Shown: positions 1 through 11,090, counted from the stretch's first letter. The stretch is 64,000 nucleotides of DNA from Vibrio pomeroyi (GCA_041879425.1 CP090854.1:496001-560000), one strand, 5' to 3'. Translations and numbers: made by a program. Notes: a model not told the origin generated them from the sequence alone.

Positions 1-2
1 AT

Positions 3-362
3 AACGCCAGCGTACCTGCAATGAAGGCAGCAGCAAAATTGCTGTCGAGCTTCAAAGGTCAACGTTGGTTGATTTTAGGCAATATGGCTGAATTAGGCGA
101 CGAAAGCCTTGCACTTCACCGTCAAGTCGGTGAATATGCTGCCCCATTCGCTTTTGAGCATGTACTCACTTACGGTGATGATACCAAGGTGATTAGTGAG
201 GTCTGTAACGGAACTCACTTTGCAACGCATCAAGCGATGATCGCGCACATAGAGCAGCACTTAAGCTTGCCAGAAAACGCGTCACATACCTTGTTGGTAA
301 AAGGCGCGAATAGTGCAGGAATGAGTAAAATAGCCGCTGCTTTAAAGGAGAACTTTTCATGA
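3..362 (+). CDS. murF: UDP-N-acetylmuramoyl-tripeptide--D-alanyl-D-alanine ligase, C-terminal part (partial)
   Basis: This is the last 119 codons of MurF, the cytoplasmic ligase that adds D-Ala-D-Ala to UDP-MurNAc-tripeptide; the gene begins before the window. The reading frame is open from base 3 (N-A-S-V-P-A-M), matching the 'NASP' region of the Mur ligase C-terminal domain. The visible part is that Rossmann-like domain, with ILGNMAELG near its start and VKGANSAGM near the end, equivalent to the family's VKGS motif. It overlaps mraY by 4 bases (ATGA), suggesting translational coupling inside the dcw operon. The identification rests on the C-terminal domain and the position directly before mraY. 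Confidence 0.95.
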   Translation, partial: NASVPAMKAAAKLLSSFKGQRWLILGNMAELGDESLALHRQVGEYAAPFAFEHVLTYGDDTKVISEVCNGTHFATHQAMIAHIEQHLSLPENASHTLLVKGANSAGMSKIAAALKENFS

Positions 363-1441
363 TAATTTGGCTTGCAGAGCTACTACAGCCACACTTTTCT
401 TTCTTCCGTTTGTTCGAATACCTATCGTTTCGTGCAATCGCGAGTATTTTGACAGCTTTATGTCTGTCGCTGTGGATGGGACCTCGTTTAATTGAGCGTC
501 TGCAAATGCTACAAATTGGCCAAGTTGTTCGTAATGACGGTCCAGAATCTCACTTCAGCAAACGTGGTACACCAACCATGGGCGGTGTGATGATCCTTGC
601 TGCCATCATTATTACAGTATTGATGTGGGCTGATCTTTCAAACCCTTACGTTTGGGCTGTATTGGTTGTTCTTGGCGGTTACGGTGCGGTCGGTTTTGTT
701 GATGACTATCGTAAAGTCGTTCGTAAGAACACCGATGGCTTGATTGCACGCTGGAAGTATTTCTGGCAATCAGCGATTGCATTGGTTGTGGCATTTGCTC
801 TGTATGCTCACGGACACGACACCGCTGCAACGCAATTGGTTGTTCCTTTCTTCAAAGATGTGATGCCACAACTTGGTTTACTGTACATTGTACTAACTTA
901 CTTTGTTATTGTGGGTACCAGTAACGCAGTAAACCTAACGGATGGCCTAGATGGCTTGGCGATCATGCCAACGGTTATGGTTGCGGCTGGCTTCGCTGTT
1001 ATCGCTTGGGCGACAGGTAACGTTAACTTCGCGGCATACCTACACATTCCATACATTCCATACACCTCTGAACTGGTTGTGGTATGTACTGCTATCGTGG
1101 GTGCTGGCCTTGGTTTCCTATGGTTTAACACCTACCCAGCACAAGTATTCATGGGTGATGTTGGCTCTCTAGCACTGGGTGGTGCGTTAGGTGTGATTGC
1201 GGTACTTGTTCGTCAAGAGTTGGTACTGGTTATTATGGGCGGTGTGTTTGTAATGGAGACCTTGTCAGTAATCCTGCAGGTGGGTTCTTACAAATTGCGT
1301 GGTCAACGTATTTTCCGTATGGCACCGATTCACCACCACTATGAGCTTAAAGGCTGGCCTGAGCCGCGCGTAATCGTGCGCTTCTGGATTATCTCAATGG
1401 TATTAGTACTGGTTGGCCTAGCGACTCTGAAAGTTCGTTAA
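359..1441 (+). CDS. mraY: Phospho-N-acetylmuramoyl-pentapeptide-transferase
   Basis: MraY is the inner-membrane enzyme that transfers phospho-MurNAc-pentapeptide from UDP to undecaprenyl phosphate, forming lipid I. The 360 residues match the usual length and form about ten membrane segments. Family motifs are visible: GFVDDYRK (paired Asp near residue 115), [10 protein letters not shown] (near 190), [11 protein letters not shown] (near 265) and the HHHYE loop (near 325). The ATG overlaps the murF stop and is preceded by AAAGGAG. It lies in the usual place between murF and murD. Nothing is abnormal in the sequence. Confidence 0.98.
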   Translation: MIIWLAELLQPHFSFFRLFEYLSFRAIASILTALCLSLWMGPRLIERLQMLQIGQVVRNDGPESHFSKRGTPTMGGVMILAAIIITVLMWADLSNPYVWAVLVVLGGYGAVGFVDDYRKVVRKNTDGLIARWKYFWQSAIALVVAFALYAHGHDTAATQLVVPFFKDVMPQLGLLYIVLTYFVIVGTSNAVNLTDGLDGLAIMPTVMVAAGFAVIAWATGNVNFAAYLHIPYIPYTSELVVVCTAIVGAGLGFLWFNTYPAQVFMGDVGSLALGGALGVIAVLVRQELVLVIMGGVFVMETLSVILQVGSYKLRGQRIFRMAPIHHHYELKGWPEPRVIVRFWIISMVLVLVGLATLKVR

Positions 1442-1449
1442 TCCTATGC

Positions 1450-1470
1450 GAGCCTCTGTCATAGAGGCTC
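1450..1470 (+). other. Intra-operon hairpin between mraY and murD
   Basis: A perfect 8-bp inverted repeat (GAGCCTCT / AGAGGCTC) with a 5-base loop lies 9 bases after the mraY stop and is followed by TTTAAAA. The T-run is too short for a strong intrinsic terminator, so it may act as a partial terminator or an mRNA processing or stability hairpin within the dcw transcript. No function is shown by the sequence alone. Confidence 0.55.
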
Positions 1471-1499
1471 TTTAAAACTATTAAGAGCATCTTGTTTAA

Positions 1500-2816
1500 A
1501 TGGAACGTTGGCAAAATATTCAAAATGTAGTGGTTGTGGGGCTCGGTGTTACCGGGCTCTCTGTCGTTAAACATCTCGTAAAATATCAGCCACACACACA
1601 TGTGAAGGTAATCGATACGCGAGAACTACCGCCGGGCAGAGAGTCTTTGCCTGAATCGGTAGAGCTGCATTCTGGAAGCTGGAATACCCAATGGTTGGCT
1701 GAGGCTGATTTAGTGGTAGCTAATCCAGGTATCGCCTTAGCAACCCCTGAAATTCAAGATGTTGTTCAAGCTGGTACGCCTGTTGTCGGTGACATTGAGT
1801 TGTTTGGCTGGGCGGTGAATAAACCCGTCGTGGCGATCACAGGCTCAAATGGCAAGAGTACCGTGACGGATTTGACTGGTGTGCTTGCTAAAGCGGCAGG
1901 GCTTAACGTTGGTGTCGGTGGCAATATTGGTATTCCGGCTTTAGACCTTCTTGAGCTTGATGCGGATTTGTATGTTCTTGAGCTCTCAAGCTTCCAGTTA
2001 GAAACCACATCGAACCTGAACCTTGCTGCAGCAGCCTTTTTGAACCTGTCAGAAGATCACATGGATCGCTATCAGGGTATGGCTGATTATCGCGAGGCTA
2101 AGTTAAGAATCTTTAATAACGCGCAGTGTGCGATTGTAAATCGAGAAGACAAAGAGACTTACCCAGACCACACAATGCCATTGGTGACATTTGGACTCGA
2201 TGACCAAGAGTTTGGTATATCGACGATTGATGGCACTGAGTGGTTAATCGATAACGGTAAACCAGTACTTCCTACTCAAGATTTAACATTGGTTGGACGT
2301 CATAATGTGGCGAATGCGTTAGTCTCTTTAGCGTTATTGAAGCAAGTTGGTATTGATTACAGCAAAAGTCTTGAAGCTTTGAAAGCTTACAATGGTTTGA
2401 CTCACCGCTGCCAAGTGGTGGCTGACAAGCGCGAAATCAAATGGGTTAACGACTCAAAAGCAACCAACGTAGCGAGTACATTAGCGGCTCTGTCTGGTTT
2501 AGAGTACCAAGGTACTTTGTATCTCTTGGTTGGCGGTGTTGGCAAAGGTGCTGACTTTAGCGAGCTTAAACCTGTATTGGCGCAACTAGATCGTGTTCAG
2601 TTGTGTTGCTTCGGTGAAGATGCTGCGCAATTTATGCCGCTGCATCCATCAGCACAAAAGTTCGAAACCATGCAGCAGATAATCGAATCTATCTCACCAC
2701 AACTGGTGGCTGGAGATATGGTGATGCTGTCTCCTGCGTGCGCGAGCTTCGATCAATTTAATAATTTCATGGCGAGAGGTGACGCGTTCACTGAACTTGC
2801 TCATGAGTATGCCTAA
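1500..2816 (+). CDS. murD: UDP-N-acetylmuramoylalanine--D-glutamate ligase
   Basis: MurD adds D-glutamate to UDP-MurNAc-L-Ala in the cytoplasm, the second amino-acid addition in peptidoglycan precursor synthesis. The 438-residue protein has the three Mur ligase domains: an N-terminal UDP-binding fold ([12 protein letters not shown] near residue 11), the ATP P-loop [11 protein letters not shown] (near 118) with the ELSSFQLE and [10 protein letters not shown] motifs, and the C-terminal domain with VNDSKATN and [11 protein letters not shown]. The gene follows mraY after 58 bases that contain a hairpin; this is the largest gap in the murF-murC run. The ATG has only a weak Shine-Dalgarno (AAGAG). 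Confidence 0.98.
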   Translation: MERWQNIQNVVVVGLGVTGLSVVKHLVKYQPHTHVKVIDTRELPPGRESLPESVELHSGSWNTQWLAEADLVVANPGIALATPEIQDVVQAGTPVVGDIELFGWAVNKPVVAITGSNGKSTVTDLTGVLAKAAGLNVGVGGNIGIPALDLLELDADLYVLELSSFQLETTSNLNLAAAAFLNLSEDHMDRYQGMADYREAKLRIFNNAQCAIVNREDKETYPDHTMPLVTFGLDDQEFGISTIDGTEWLIDNGKPVLPTQDLTLVGRHNVANALVSLALLKQVGIDYSKSLEALKAYNGLTHRCQVVADKREIKWVNDSKATNVASTLAALSGLEYQGTLYLLVGGVGKGADFSELKPVLAQLDRVQLCCFGEDAAQFMPLHPSAQKFETMQQIIESISPQLVAGDMVMLSPACASFDQFNNFMARGDAFTELAHEYA

Positions 2817-2838
2817 CGTGTTGAAGGATTAACATTCA

Positions 2839-4035
2839 GTGCAAAGAGTGAAAGAGATCAATCAATCTATTTGGCAATGGCTTAACCGTGCCACACCAGA
2901 GGCGCTCTACGATCGTCAACTGGTTTGGATTGCTCTTGGACTGATGCTGACGGGCTTGGTGATGGTAACGTCGGCTTCGTTCCCAATCAGTGCTCGTTTA
3001 ACCGATCAGCCGTTTCACTTTATGTTCCGTCATGCCATCTTCCTTGTGTTGGCGTTAGGTGTGTCCAGCGTCATATTGCAGATTCCGATGCAGCGCTGGT
3101 TTCAGTACAGTATGTATCTACTTGGCCTGTCCTTCTTCTTGCTGATCGTAGTATTAGCGGTCGGTAAGTCGGTTAACGGTGCATCGCGTTGGATTCCTCT
3201 CGGCCTATTTAACCTGCAGCCAGCCGAAGTCGCCAAGCTATCACTGTTTATCTTTATGGCGGGCTACTTGGTTCGAAAACAAGACGAAGTAAGGAAAACC
3301 TTCTTCGGTGGTTTCGGTAAACCTATCATGGTGTTTGGCGCCTTTGCTGTGTTGCTGCTCGGTCAACCCGATTTAGGTACCGTAGTCGTAATGCTGGTTA
3401 CCCTGTTCGGCATGTTATTTATCGCCGGTGCCAAGCTTTCGCAGTTTATTGCCTTGATGGTGGCAGGCATTGCTGCCGTTGTCGGTTTGATTGTCATAGA
3501 ACCCTACCGTGTTCGACGTGTGACCTCTTTCTGGGAACCTTGGAATGACCCGTTCGGTAGTGGTTACCAGTTAACCCAATCACTGATGGCGTTTGGTCGT
3601 GGTGATTGGATGGGGCAAGGGCTTGGCAACTCAATTCAAAAACTCGAATATCTACCGGAAGCACACACCGACTTTGTATTTGCTGTATTGGCAGAAGAGC
3701 TCGGTTTCGTTGGTGTTACCTTAGTGCTGATGCTGATCTTTAGCTTGGTGTTTAAAGCCATCCTTATTGGCAAAAAAGCCTTCGATAACGACCAAGTGTT
3801 CAGTGGCTATTTGGCTTTCGGTATTGGTATTTGGTTTGCTTTTCAAACGCTTGTTAACGTAGGCGCTGCTTCAGGTATTGTTCCAACTAAAGGTCTAACC
3901 TTGCCGTTGATCAGTTATGGTGGTTCAAGTCTTATCGTGATGTCGGTGGCGGTTTCTATGCTGCTGCGTATCGATCACGAATGCCGGATACAACAAAAAG
4001 AACAAGCCGACAATCAAAACGAATTAGTAGAATAA
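2839..4035 (+). CDS. ftsW: Probable peptidoglycan glycosyltransferase FtsW
   Basis: FtsW is the SEDS-family lipid II polymerase of the division machinery, an inner-membrane protein that works with FtsI. The 398-residue protein has about ten membrane segments. Family landmarks include [10 protein letters not shown] and QPAEVAKLS (residues about 113-135), [18 protein letters not shown] with the family's essential Asp, and the loop [20 protein letters not shown]. The last segment has [10 protein letters not shown]. The start is GTG at 2839 with AAGGA 10 bases upstream. It sits in the standard place between murD and murG; membership of the dcw cluster separates it from the paralogue RodA. Confidence 0.97.
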   Translation: MQRVKEINQSIWQWLNRATPEALYDRQLVWIALGLMLTGLVMVTSASFPISARLTDQPFHFMFRHAIFLVLALGVSSVILQIPMQRWFQYSMYLLGLSFFLLIVVLAVGKSVNGASRWIPLGLFNLQPAEVAKLSLFIFMAGYLVRKQDEVRKTFFGGFGKPIMVFGAFAVLLLGQPDLGTVVVMLVTLFGMLFIAGAKLSQFIALMVAGIAAVVGLIVIEPYRVRRVTSFWEPWNDPFGSGYQLTQSLMAFGRGDWMGQGLGNSIQKLEYLPEAHTDFVFAVLAEELGFVGVTLVLMLIFSLVFKAILIGKKAFDNDQVFSGYLAFGIGIWFAFQTLVNVGAASGIVPTKGLTLPLISYGGSSLIVMSVAVSMLLRIDHECRIQQKEQADNQNELVE

Positions 4036-4047
4036 GAATCTAACGTG

Positions 4048-5109
4048 ATGAAACAAAACAAAAAACTTTTAGTGATGGCTGGTGGTACTGGCGGTCACGT
4101 TTTCCCAGGGTTAGCGGTGGCTAAAAAGCTTCAGCAGCAAGGTTGGGAAATTCGCTGGTTAGGAACCGCCGACCGAATGGAAGCGGATTTAGTGCCAAAG
4201 CATGGTATTGAGATCGACTTCATCAAAGTGAAAGGCCTGCGCGGTCAAGGTATTAGCAAGTTAATTAAAGCGCCGTTCCAGATTATCAATGCCATACTTC
4301 AAGCAAGGCAACACATCAAAGCATGGCAGCCAGATGTGGTGCTTGGTATGGGCGGCTACGTAAGTGGTCCCGGCGGTATCGCGGCATGGTTGTCTGGCAT
4401 TCCAGTGGTACTGCATGAGCAAAACGCAGTGGCTGGTTTAACTAACCAATGGCTGTCTAAGATTGCTAAAAAGGTATTCCAAGCTTTCCCTGGTGCATTT
4501 CCTACTGCAGAAGTGGTAGGTAATCCTGTACGTGAAGATGTGGTTGCCTTAGCTGAACCAAAGCAACGCATGGCTGAGCGTGAAGGTGATATTCGCATCT
4601 TGGTGATGGGTGGCAGCCAAGGCGCTAAGATCCTAAATGATACCTTGCCAGTGACGATGGCGCAGCTTGGCGAAGGCTTCACTGTGATGCACCAAGCGGG
4701 CAAGAACAACCAACAGCAAGTCATTGAGCAATACAAATCACATTCTGTAGATAATGTTCAAGTGACTGAATTTATTGATGATGTAGCGCAAGCTTATGAG
4801 TGGGCAGATCTATTAGTGTGTCGCTCAGGAGCATTAACCGTATCTGAAGTCTCTGCGGCGGGTGTGGGTTCTATCTTCGTTCCGTTTATGCACAAAGACA
4901 GACAACAAGCGCTGAACGCCGATCACTTAGTTGAATGTGGCGCTGCGTTAATGATTGAACAGCCTCAACTGACGGCTGATAAGCTAGCGAACACGATCGC
5001 CGAGCTTGATAGAAATGAATTAAAAATGATGGCAACAAAAGCTCGTCAAGCAGCCAAGCTTGATGCTGATGTGACCGTCGCTGAAGCGATTAAAGCTTTA
5101 GCAAAATAA
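4048..5109 (+). CDS. murG: UDP-N-acetylglucosamine--N-acetylmuramyl-(pentapeptide) pyrophosphoryl-undecaprenol N-acetylglucosamine transferase
   Basis: MurG adds GlcNAc to lipid I on the inner face of the cytoplasmic membrane, giving lipid II. The protein is 353 residues with the GT-B fold: the N-terminal glycine-rich [14 protein letters not shown] (residues about 9-22), the [11 protein letters not shown] motif (near 125), MGGSQGAK (near 190) and the donor-binding [11 protein letters not shown] (near 260). An in-frame GTG at 4045 immediately precedes the chosen ATG at 4048; the Shine-Dalgarno is weak (AAGAA) and fits the ATG better. It follows ftsW after 12 bases. Confidence 0.97.
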   Translation: MKQNKKLLVMAGGTGGHVFPGLAVAKKLQQQGWEIRWLGTADRMEADLVPKHGIEIDFIKVKGLRGQGISKLIKAPFQIINAILQARQHIKAWQPDVVLGMGGYVSGPGGIAAWLSGIPVVLHEQNAVAGLTNQWLSKIAKKVFQAFPGAFPTAEVVGNPVREDVVALAEPKQRMAEREGDIRILVMGGSQGAKILNDTLPVTMAQLGEGFTVMHQAGKNNQQQVIEQYKSHSVDNVQVTEFIDDVAQAYEWADLLVCRSGALTVSEVSAAGVGSIFVPFMHKDRQQALNADHLVECGAALMIEQPQLTADKLANTIAELDRNELKMMATKARQAAKLDADVTVAEAIKALAK

Positions 5110-5122
5110 TGAGATTGAATTG

Positions 5123-6583
5123 ATGACGATTGAACATACCCAAGACTTAGCGCAAATCCGTGCAATGGTGCCAGAAATGCGCCGTGTTAAATCTATCCAC
5201 TTCATTGGTATTGGTGGTGCAGGCATGAGCGGGATCGCTGAAGTCCTGCTAAATGAAGGCTACCAAATCACAGGTTCTGATATTGCTCAAAATCCAGTGA
5301 CAGATCGTTTAGTTAGCAAGGGCGCTACCGTTTACATTGGTCACCAAGCAAGTAACGTTGCCGATGCAAGTGTGGTGGTGGTATCAACCGCTATCAACGA
5401 AGAAAACCCAGAGATTATTGCCGCTCGTGAAGCGCGCACACCTATCGTTCGTCGTGCAGAAATGCTGGCTGAGCTGATGCGTTTTCGTCATGGCATTGCT
5501 GTGGCAGGTACGCACGGTAAAACGACAACAACGGCTTTGGTTACACAGATTTACTCTGAAGCAGGTTTAGATCCAACGTTTGTAAACGGCGGTTTAGTGA
5601 AAAGCGCGGGTACTAATGCTCGCTTAGGTTCAAGCCGTATCCTTATCGCTGAAGCCGATGAAAGTGATGCGTCATTCTTACATCTGCAACCAATGGTTAG
5701 TATCGTAACTAACATTGAAGCAGATCATATGGATACTTACGGCGGTGACTTCGAAACGTTAAAGCAGACGTTTATTGATTTCTTACACAACCTGCCGTTC
5801 TACGGTCAGGCTGTGATGTGTGTTGATGACCCAGTAGTACGCGAGCTTATCCCTCAGGTGAGCCGCCAAGTGATTACTTACGGTTTCTCTGAAAATGCAG
5901 ATATTCGTATTGAAAACTACGTACAAGAAGGTCAACAAGGCAAGTTTACGGTTGTACGTGAAGGCAAAGCGAACCTAGATATTACGTTGAACATTCCAGG
6001 TCGCCACAACGCATTGAATGCTTCAGCTGCGATTGCAGTTGCGACTGAAGACGACATCAGCGATGAAGCGATTCTAAAAGCGATGGCGGGAACCGAAGGT
6101 ACAGGTCGTCGTTTCGATCACCTTGGTGAGTACGAAACGGGTAAAGGCGTGGCGATGTTGGTTGATGATTACGGTCATCACCCAACGGAAGTGGATGTGA
6201 CGATTCAAGCGGCTCGCAGTGGCTGGGCTGACAAACGTCTCGTGATGATCTTCCAACCGCACCGCTACAGCCGAACGCGTGATTTATATGATGATTTTGC
6301 GAACGTTCTTGAACAAGTTGATGTCTTAATCTTATTAGATGTGTATTCAGCAGGTGAGAAACCGATTGCAGGGGCTGACGGGCGTTCACTAAGTCGAACT
6401 ATTCGTGGGCGTGGTAAGATTGATCCAATCTTTGTTGCTGATATCAACACACTGCCATCGGTTCTAGCCAACGTAATTCAAGGCGGCGACCTTGTTTTAA
6501 CGCAGGGTGCAGGTGATGTTGGTCGTGTAGCTAAGCAACTTGAATCGCTACAATTAGACATTAATAAAATGCAGAACGCGTAA
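5123..6583 (+). CDS. murC: UDP-N-acetylmuramate--L-alanine ligase
   Basis: MurC is the cytoplasmic ATP-dependent ligase that adds L-alanine to UDP-MurNAc, the first step of stem peptide synthesis. The 486-residue protein shows the N-terminal [14 protein letters not shown] (residues about 29-42), the ATP loop [10 protein letters not shown] (near 125), EADESDASF, and the C-terminal motifs DDYGHHPTE and [13 protein letters not shown] at 5120 could extend it by one codon, but the ATG at 5123 gives the usual MTI... N-terminus. It follows murG after 13 bases. Unlike E. coli, no ddl gene follows. Confidence 0.98.
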   Translation: MTIEHTQDLAQIRAMVPEMRRVKSIHFIGIGGAGMSGIAEVLLNEGYQITGSDIAQNPVTDRLVSKGATVYIGHQASNVADASVVVVSTAINEENPEIIAAREARTPIVRRAEMLAELMRFRHGIAVAGTHGKTTTTALVTQIYSEAGLDPTFVNGGLVKSAGTNARLGSSRILIAEADESDASFLHLQPMVSIVTNIEADHMDTYGGDFETLKQTFIDFLHNLPFYGQAVMCVDDPVVRELIPQVSRQVITYGFSENADIRIENYVQEGQQGKFTVVREGKANLDITLNIPGRHNALNASAAIAVATEDDISDEAILKAMAGTEGTGRRFDHLGEYETGKGVAMLVDDYGHHPTEVDVTIQAARSGWADKRLVMIFQPHRYSRTRDLYDDFANVLEQVDVLILLDVYSAGEKPIAGADGRSLSRTIRGRGKIDPIFVADINTLPSVLANVIQGGDLVLTQGAGDVGRVAKQLESLQLDINKMQNA

Positions 6584-6605
6584 CAGAATAGCGTCTACAT
6601 ACTGT

Positions 6606-6634
6606 GGTCGATCGCTCACTTCTTGCGATTGACC
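6606..6634 (+). other. Imperfect hairpin in the murC-ftsQ interval
   Basis: GGTCGATCGC and GCGATTGACC form a 10-bp stem with one G-T pair and a 9-base loop, 22 bases after murC. No T-run follows, so it is not a clear terminator. The rest of the interval (6635-6765) holds no recognised gene; it is where E. coli carries ddlB. It may contain a promoter for ftsQAZ, but none is convincing by eye. Confidence 0.4.
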
Positions 6635-6765
6635 TAAAATTGACCAAAAATCTTATTATCAACGTTTGATAGTTTGATTTTGCTCAGTATAATTCATAGG
6701 TTAAAGTAAGTGCTTTTACCTCTATTACGAAGATAGGGAATAGAATTGCGAACCAACGACAGGGA

Positions 6766-7554
6766 ATGCGGGCTTTGGTAGAAAGTACTTTTAGCGAAAA
6801 CCGCCACCTATTCAGTTTACCGTCGCTCAAGAAACACGCCTTAGGCGGGTCTTTTTTTGTCATGGTATTGCTATTCATTGGGTTTCTTTTCTATACCACA
6901 CTGACTTGGATGTGGGACGATCAGCGATTGCCTCTCTCCAAAATAGTACTTCAAGGCGACTTAACTTACGTAACCGCTGGTGATGTTCAACATGCCTTTG
7001 GCGAGCTTGAACACATTGGAACATTTATGTCGCAAGACATCGGCGTGTTGCAAGACAGTTTAGAAGCGTTACCTTGGGTATCTGTTGTCTCTATTCGTAA
7101 GCAGTGGCCAGACACAATAAAAGTATTTTTGACTGAGTACCATGCGGCAGCAATCTGGAACGGCAACATGCTGCTGAATGACGATGGTCAGGTGTTCAAT
7201 GGTGATATCGGCCTATTAAAGGGCGATAGAGTTAAGCTTTACGGCCCAGACGGCACCAGCCAAGAAGTGATAGAAAAGTGGCGACAGATAACCCCTTTGA
7301 TTAACAGTCTTGGGTTAACCGTTACCTCGCTCGTTCTCAATGAGCGTCGCGCTTGGCAAATAATCCTAGATAACGGTATCCGTTTAGAACTAGGTAAAGA
7401 TTCTTTAGATGAGCGTGTTGAACGCTTCATTTCGCTTTACAACGAGTTAGGTAGTAAGGCGAATCAAGTGAGCTACATCGACCTCAGGTATGATACGGGA
7501 GCCGCTGTAGGCTGGTTTCCAGAGCAAGAGTTAGAAGAGAGCACAGATGACTAA
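6766..7554 (+). CDS. ftsQ: Cell division protein FtsQ
   Basis: FtsQ is the bitopic inner-membrane protein that links early divisome proteins to FtsB/FtsL. The sequence has a short basic cytoplasmic head, one membrane segment (about residues 30-50), then the periplasmic POTRA domain (LSKIVLQGDLTYV... onward) and the FtsQ domain with SVRKQWPDTIKVFLTEY-like and VSYIDLRYDTGAAVGW motifs. The start is uncertain: ATG at 6766 has AGGGA directly against it, too close for normal spacing, while TTG at 6775 would sit well behind that AGGGA. The frame is open upstream to 6700 but with no ATG, GTG or TTG. The 3' end overlaps ftsA by 8 bases. Confidence 0.93.
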   Translation: MRALVESTFSENRHLFSLPSLKKHALGGSFFVMVLLFIGFLFYTTLTWMWDDQRLPLSKIVLQGDLTYVTAGDVQHAFGELEHIGTFMSQDIGVLQDSLEALPWVSVVSIRKQWPDTIKVFLTEYHAAAIWNGNMLLNDDGQVFNGDIGLLKGDRVKLYGPDGTSQEVIEKWRQITPLINSLGLTVTSLVLNERRAWQIILDNGIRLELGKDSLDERVERFISLYNELGSKANQVSYIDLRYDTGAAVGWFPEQELEESTDD

Positions 7555-8815
7555 GACCGCAGATGACAACATAATCGTTGGTCTTGATATAGGCACTGCG
7601 ACCATATCAGCTCTGGTTGGTGAAATATTGCCTGATGGTCAAATCAATATCATTGGTTCTGGGCAAAGCCCATCCAGAGGTATGGATAAAGGTGGTGTAA
7701 ACGACCTAGAGTCGGTAGTTAAGTCGGTTCAGCGAGCTATTGATCAAGCAGAGTTGATGGCGGAATGCCAAATCAGCAATGTGTTTATCTCGCTATCGGG
7801 CAAACATATCGCAAGCCGAATTGAAAAAGGCATGGGCACAATCTCTGATGAAGAGGTGTCTCAAGACGATATGGATCGAGCGATCCATACCGCGAAATCA
7901 ATTAAAATAGGTGATGAGCAGAGAATTCTGCACGTGATCCCACAAGAATTTACCATTGATTATCAAGAAGGGATTAAGAACCCACTTGGCTTATCTGGTG
8001 TTCGAATGGAAGTCAGCGTTCACCTAATTTCTTGCCATAGCGACATGGCGAGAAACATTATTAAAGCTGTTGAACGATGTGGTCTCACAGTAGAACAGAT
8101 CGTGTTTTCAGGACTTGCCTCAAGTAATGCGGTAATTACTGAAGACGAGAGAGAGCTTGGAGTATGTGTGGTAGATATCGGCGCGGGTACGATGGATATT
8201 TCCATTTGGACTGGCGGCGCACTGCGACACACAGAAGTCTTTTCCTACGCAGGAAATGCAGTAACCAGTGATATTGCCTTCGCTTTCGGCACGCCAGTGA
8301 GCGATGCTGAAGAGATAAAAGTAAACCATGGTTGCGCTCTGAGTGAACTCGTAAGCAAGGATGACTCTGTTAACGTCCCAAGTGTTGGTGGTCGCCCATC
8401 GAGAAGTTTGCAACGACAAACTTTGTCGGAAGTGATTGAACCACGTTACACTGAACTTATGGGTCTCGTTAACCAAACTATTGATACGGTTCAATTACAG
8501 CTACGAGATGAAGGTATTAAACACCACCTTGCAGCTGGCGTCGTTCTCACTGGTGGAGCGGCTCAAATTGACGGATTGGTAGAGTGTGCGGAACGTGTTT
8601 TCCGCAATCAAGTTCGAGTTGGTAAGCCATTAGAAGTTAGTGGCTTAACTGACTATGTTAAAGAGCCGTATCATTCTACGGCGGTTGGTTTACTTCATTA
8701 CGCAAGAGATTGTCAGATCAGTGATGAAGGTGATTACAGCGAACCTAAGCGTTCAGCACCTTCTATGTCTGGTTTGTTTGGCAAATTGCGTAATTGGATA
8801 CAAAAAGAGTTTTAA
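7547..8815 (+). CDS. ftsA: Cell division protein FtsA
   Basis: FtsA is the actin-like ATPase that anchors FtsZ filaments to the inner membrane. The 422 residues show the actin-fold phosphate loop VGLDIGTATISALVGE (residues about 11-26), the SHS2 insertion (about 85-165), phosphate 2 motif VVDIGAGTMDISIW (about 208-221) and the adenosine motif GVVLTGGAAQIDGL. The C-terminal end GLFGKLRNWIQKEF is the amphipathic membrane-targeting helix. The start overlaps ftsQ by 8 bases, which points to coupled translation. It lies directly upstream of ftsZ. Confidence 0.98.
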   Translation: MTKTADDNIIVGLDIGTATISALVGEILPDGQINIIGSGQSPSRGMDKGGVNDLESVVKSVQRAIDQAELMAECQISNVFISLSGKHIASRIEKGMGTISDEEVSQDDMDRAIHTAKSIKIGDEQRILHVIPQEFTIDYQEGIKNPLGLSGVRMEVSVHLISCHSDMARNIIKAVERCGLTVEQIVFSGLASSNAVITEDERELGVCVVDIGAGTMDISIWTGGALRHTEVFSYAGNAVTSDIAFAFGTPVSDAEEIKVNHGCALSELVSKDDSVNVPSVGGRPSRSLQRQTLSEVIEPRYTELMGLVNQTIDTVQLQLRDEGIKHHLAAGVVLTGGAAQIDGLVECAERVFRNQVRVGKPLEVSGLTDYVKEPYHSTAVGLLHYARDCQISDEGDYSEPKRSAPSMSGLFGKLRNWIQKEF

Positions 8816-8846
8816 CCTGAGTTGCAGGAAAAAACGGAGATAACAC

Positions 8847-10076
8847 ATGTTTGAACCGATGATGGAAATGTCTGACGATGCAGTAATTAAAGTCGTTGGA
8901 GTTGGTGGCGGTGGCGGTAACGCTGTTGAGCACATGGTACGTGAATCAATCGAAGGCGTAGAATTCATCAGTGTTAACACTGATGCACAAGCACTTCGTA
9001 AAACAAGCGTGAGCAGCGTGATCCAAATTGGTGGTGATATCACTAAAGGTTTGGGCGCTGGTGCAAACCCACAAGTAGGCCGTGATGCAGCTCTCGAAGA
9101 TCGAGAAAGAATTAAAGAAGTTCTAACTGGCGCCGATATGGTATTTATCGCAGCTGGTATGGGCGGTGGTACAGGTACAGGTGCTGCTCCAGTTATTGCT
9201 GAAGTTGCGAAAGAGTTGGGTGTGCTAACGGTTGCTGTTGTAACTAAGCCATTCAGCTTTGAAGGCAAAAAGCGTTTAGCGTTTGCTGAGCAAGGTATCG
9301 AAGAGCTTTCTAAGCATGTGGATTCTTTAATTACGATTCCAAATGAAAAGCTACTTAAAGTACTTGGCCGCGGCGTAACACTGCTAGAAGCTTTCGCAAG
9401 TGCAAATGATGTACTTAAAAATGCTGTACAAGGTATCGCTGAGCTAATTACTCGCCCTGGTATGATTAACGTCGATTTCGCGGATGTTCGCACCGTAATG
9501 TCTGAGATGGGTCATGCAATGATGGGTAGCGGTATCGCAAAAGGTGAAGACCGTGCTGAAGAAGCTGCTGAAACGGCAATTTCTAGCCCACTACTAGAAG
9601 ACATCGACCTAGCTGGTGCACGTGGCGTTCTTGTGAACATCACAGCAGGCCTAGATATGCGTTTAGATGAGTTCGAAACAGTAGGTAACACAGTTAAGGC
9701 ATTCGCATCTGATAACGCAACAGTTGTGATTGGTACTTCTCTAGACCCTGATATGACGGATGAAATCCGCGTAACTGTTGTTGCAACAGGTATCGGTACA
9801 GAGAAAAAACCAGACATTACTTTAGTTGCTGGTGGTAAAGCTAAGGTTGCACCAACTCCTCAACCACAGGTAGCGGCTCAAACTGCACCAAAAGTGGAAG
9901 AGAAAGTGGCACAGCCATTGCAAGAAAAAACTGAGGTTAAACCTCAAGTTAAGCCACAGCCAACAACGTCACCTGTTTCTTCAGGTACAGGCGCTAGCCA
10001 AAGTGCTGCACCTAAAGCTGAGAAAGAGAGTGGATATTTAGATATTCCAGCATTCTTACGACGTCAGGCTGATTAA
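8847..10076 (+). CDS. ftsZ: Cell division protein FtsZ
   Basis: FtsZ is the tubulin-like GTPase that forms the cytokinetic ring. The 409-residue protein has [15 protein letters not shown] (residues about 14-28), the tubulin signature [10 protein letters not shown] (about 107-116) and the T7 loop [11 protein letters not shown] (synergy Asp near 212). An unstructured Pro/Gln/Lys-rich linker runs from about residue 320 to 395, followed by the conserved C-terminal peptide [12 protein letters not shown] that binds FtsA and ZipA. The ATG has AACGGAG upstream. Codon use is that of a highly expressed gene. Confidence 0.99.
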   Translation: MFEPMMEMSDDAVIKVVGVGGGGGNAVEHMVRESIEGVEFISVNTDAQALRKTSVSSVIQIGGDITKGLGAGANPQVGRDAALEDRERIKEVLTGADMVFIAAGMGGGTGTGAAPVIAEVAKELGVLTVAVVTKPFSFEGKKRLAFAEQGIEELSKHVDSLITIPNEKLLKVLGRGVTLLEAFASANDVLKNAVQGIAELITRPGMINVDFADVRTVMSEMGHAMMGSGIAKGEDRAEEAAETAISSPLLEDIDLAGARGVLVNITAGLDMRLDEFETVGNTVKAFASDNATVVIGTSLDPDMTDEIRVTVVATGIGTEKKPDITLVAGGKAKVAPTPQPQVAAQTAPKVEEKVAQPLQEKTEVKPQVKPQPTTSPVSSGTGASQSAAPKAEKESGYLDIPAFLRRQAD

Positions 10077-10090
10077 CAAACACCCAAAAT

Positions 10091-10143
10091 TTGACTATAG
10101 TCGAATTAATGGTAAAATTCGCGGTCGGTAAATACTGACCGTG
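10091..10143 (+). promoter_or_regulatory. Candidate lpxC promoter and start-site hairpin
   Basis: TTGACT (10091-10096) and TAAAAT (10113-10118) are separated by 16 bases and form a good sigma-70 promoter 55 bases before lpxC. Just downstream, 10120-10130 and 10133-10143 form an 11-bp stem with two G-U pairs, which would lie at the 5' end of the transcript. No T-run follows. This suggests lpxC can be transcribed separately from ftsZ. The promoter call is by eye only. Confidence 0.6.
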
Positions 10144-10172
10144 ATTTGTAGCACTGATAACGAGGCAAGCAG

Positions 10173-11090
10173 ATGATCAGACAACGTACTCTGAAAGAAA
10201 TTGTGAAAACAACTGGTGTGGGTCTCCACTCTGGTCGTAAAGTCACACTTACTCTTCGCCCGGCAGCTGCAAATACAGGCATTGTTTATCGTCGTACAGA
10301 TGTAAATCCACCTGTAGATTTCCCAGCTGATCCAGCATCAGTTCGTGACACTATGTTATGTACTGCTCTTGTTAATGACGAAGGCGTACGTATCTCTACA
10401 GTGGAACACCTTAACGCAGCTCTAGCGGGCATGGGCATCGACAACATTATTGTTGAAGTAGATGCACCAGAGATCCCAATTATGGATGGTAGCGCAAGCC
10501 CATTCGTATACTTGCTACAGCAAGCGGGTGTAGAAACACTGAATGCAGCAAAGCGTTTTATTCGTATCAAAAAGCCTATCCGTTTTGAAGATGGCGATAA
10601 GTGGGCAGAATTTGTTCCATTTAACGGCTTCCGTATGGACTTTGAGATCGACTTTAACCACCCAGCAATTGAATCTGATGAGCAACGTTTGTTGTTTGAT
10701 TTCTCTTCACAAGGCTTTGTGAAAGAGATCTCTCGCGCTCGTACTTTCGGCTTCATGCGAGATATTGAGTATCTACAATCTCAAAACCTAGTACTTGGCG
10801 GTAGCTTCGATAACGCTATCGTTCTAGACGAATACCGAATTCTTAATGAAGAAGGTCTACGTTTTGACAATGAGTTCGTAACTCACAAAGTACTGGATGC
10901 GATTGGTGACCTTTACATGTGTGGACACGCTATTATTGGTGAGTTCCGTGCATACAAATCAGGTCACGGCCTAAACAACCAACTACTACGTGCAGTACTT
11001 GCTGACGCAGAAGCTTGGGAATGGGCAACATTCGAAGAAGAAGTAGGCTCTCCTGTTGCATTTGCTGAGCCAGGAATGGTTCTAGCGTAA
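10173..11090 (+). CDS. lpxC: UDP-3-O-acyl-N-acetylglucosamine deacetylase
   Basis: LpxC is the zinc-dependent deacetylase that makes the committed step of lipid A synthesis. The 305 residues match the E. coli length, starting [20 protein letters not shown]. Zinc and catalytic residues are present: [10 protein letters not shown] (His near residue 79), [10 protein letters not shown] (His near 237 and Asp near 241), [11 protein letters not shown] (His near 264) and the PIMDGSA loop. The ATG has GAGG upstream. A strong intrinsic terminator follows. The C-terminus ends FAEPGMVLA, a region that in E. coli LpxC carries the degradation signal recognised by FtsH (family knowledge). Confidence 0.99.
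   Translation: MIRQRTLKEIVKTTGVGLHSGRKVTLTLRPAAANTGIVYRRTDVNPPVDFPADPASVRDTMLCTALVNDEGVRISTVEHLNAALAGMGIDNIIVEVDAPEIPIMDGSASPFVYLLQQAGVETLNAAKRFIRIKKPIRFEDGDKWAEFVPFNGFRMDFEIDFNHPAIESDEQRLLFDFSSQGFVKEISRARTFGFMRDIEYLQSQNLVLGGSFDNAIVLDEYRILNEEGLRFDNEFVTHKVLDAIGDLYMCGHAIIGEFRAYKSGHGLNNQLLRAVLADAEAWEWATFEEEVGSPVAFAEPGMVLA

Noticed and set aside
1450..1470. mraY-murD hairpin as a full terminator
   Set aside because: T-run too short and the downstream genes have no obvious separate promoter; listed as a hairpin only.
6684..6878. 64-codon minus-strand ORF opposite ftsQ start
   Set aside because: Overlaps the ftsQ membrane segment in antisense; no independent support.
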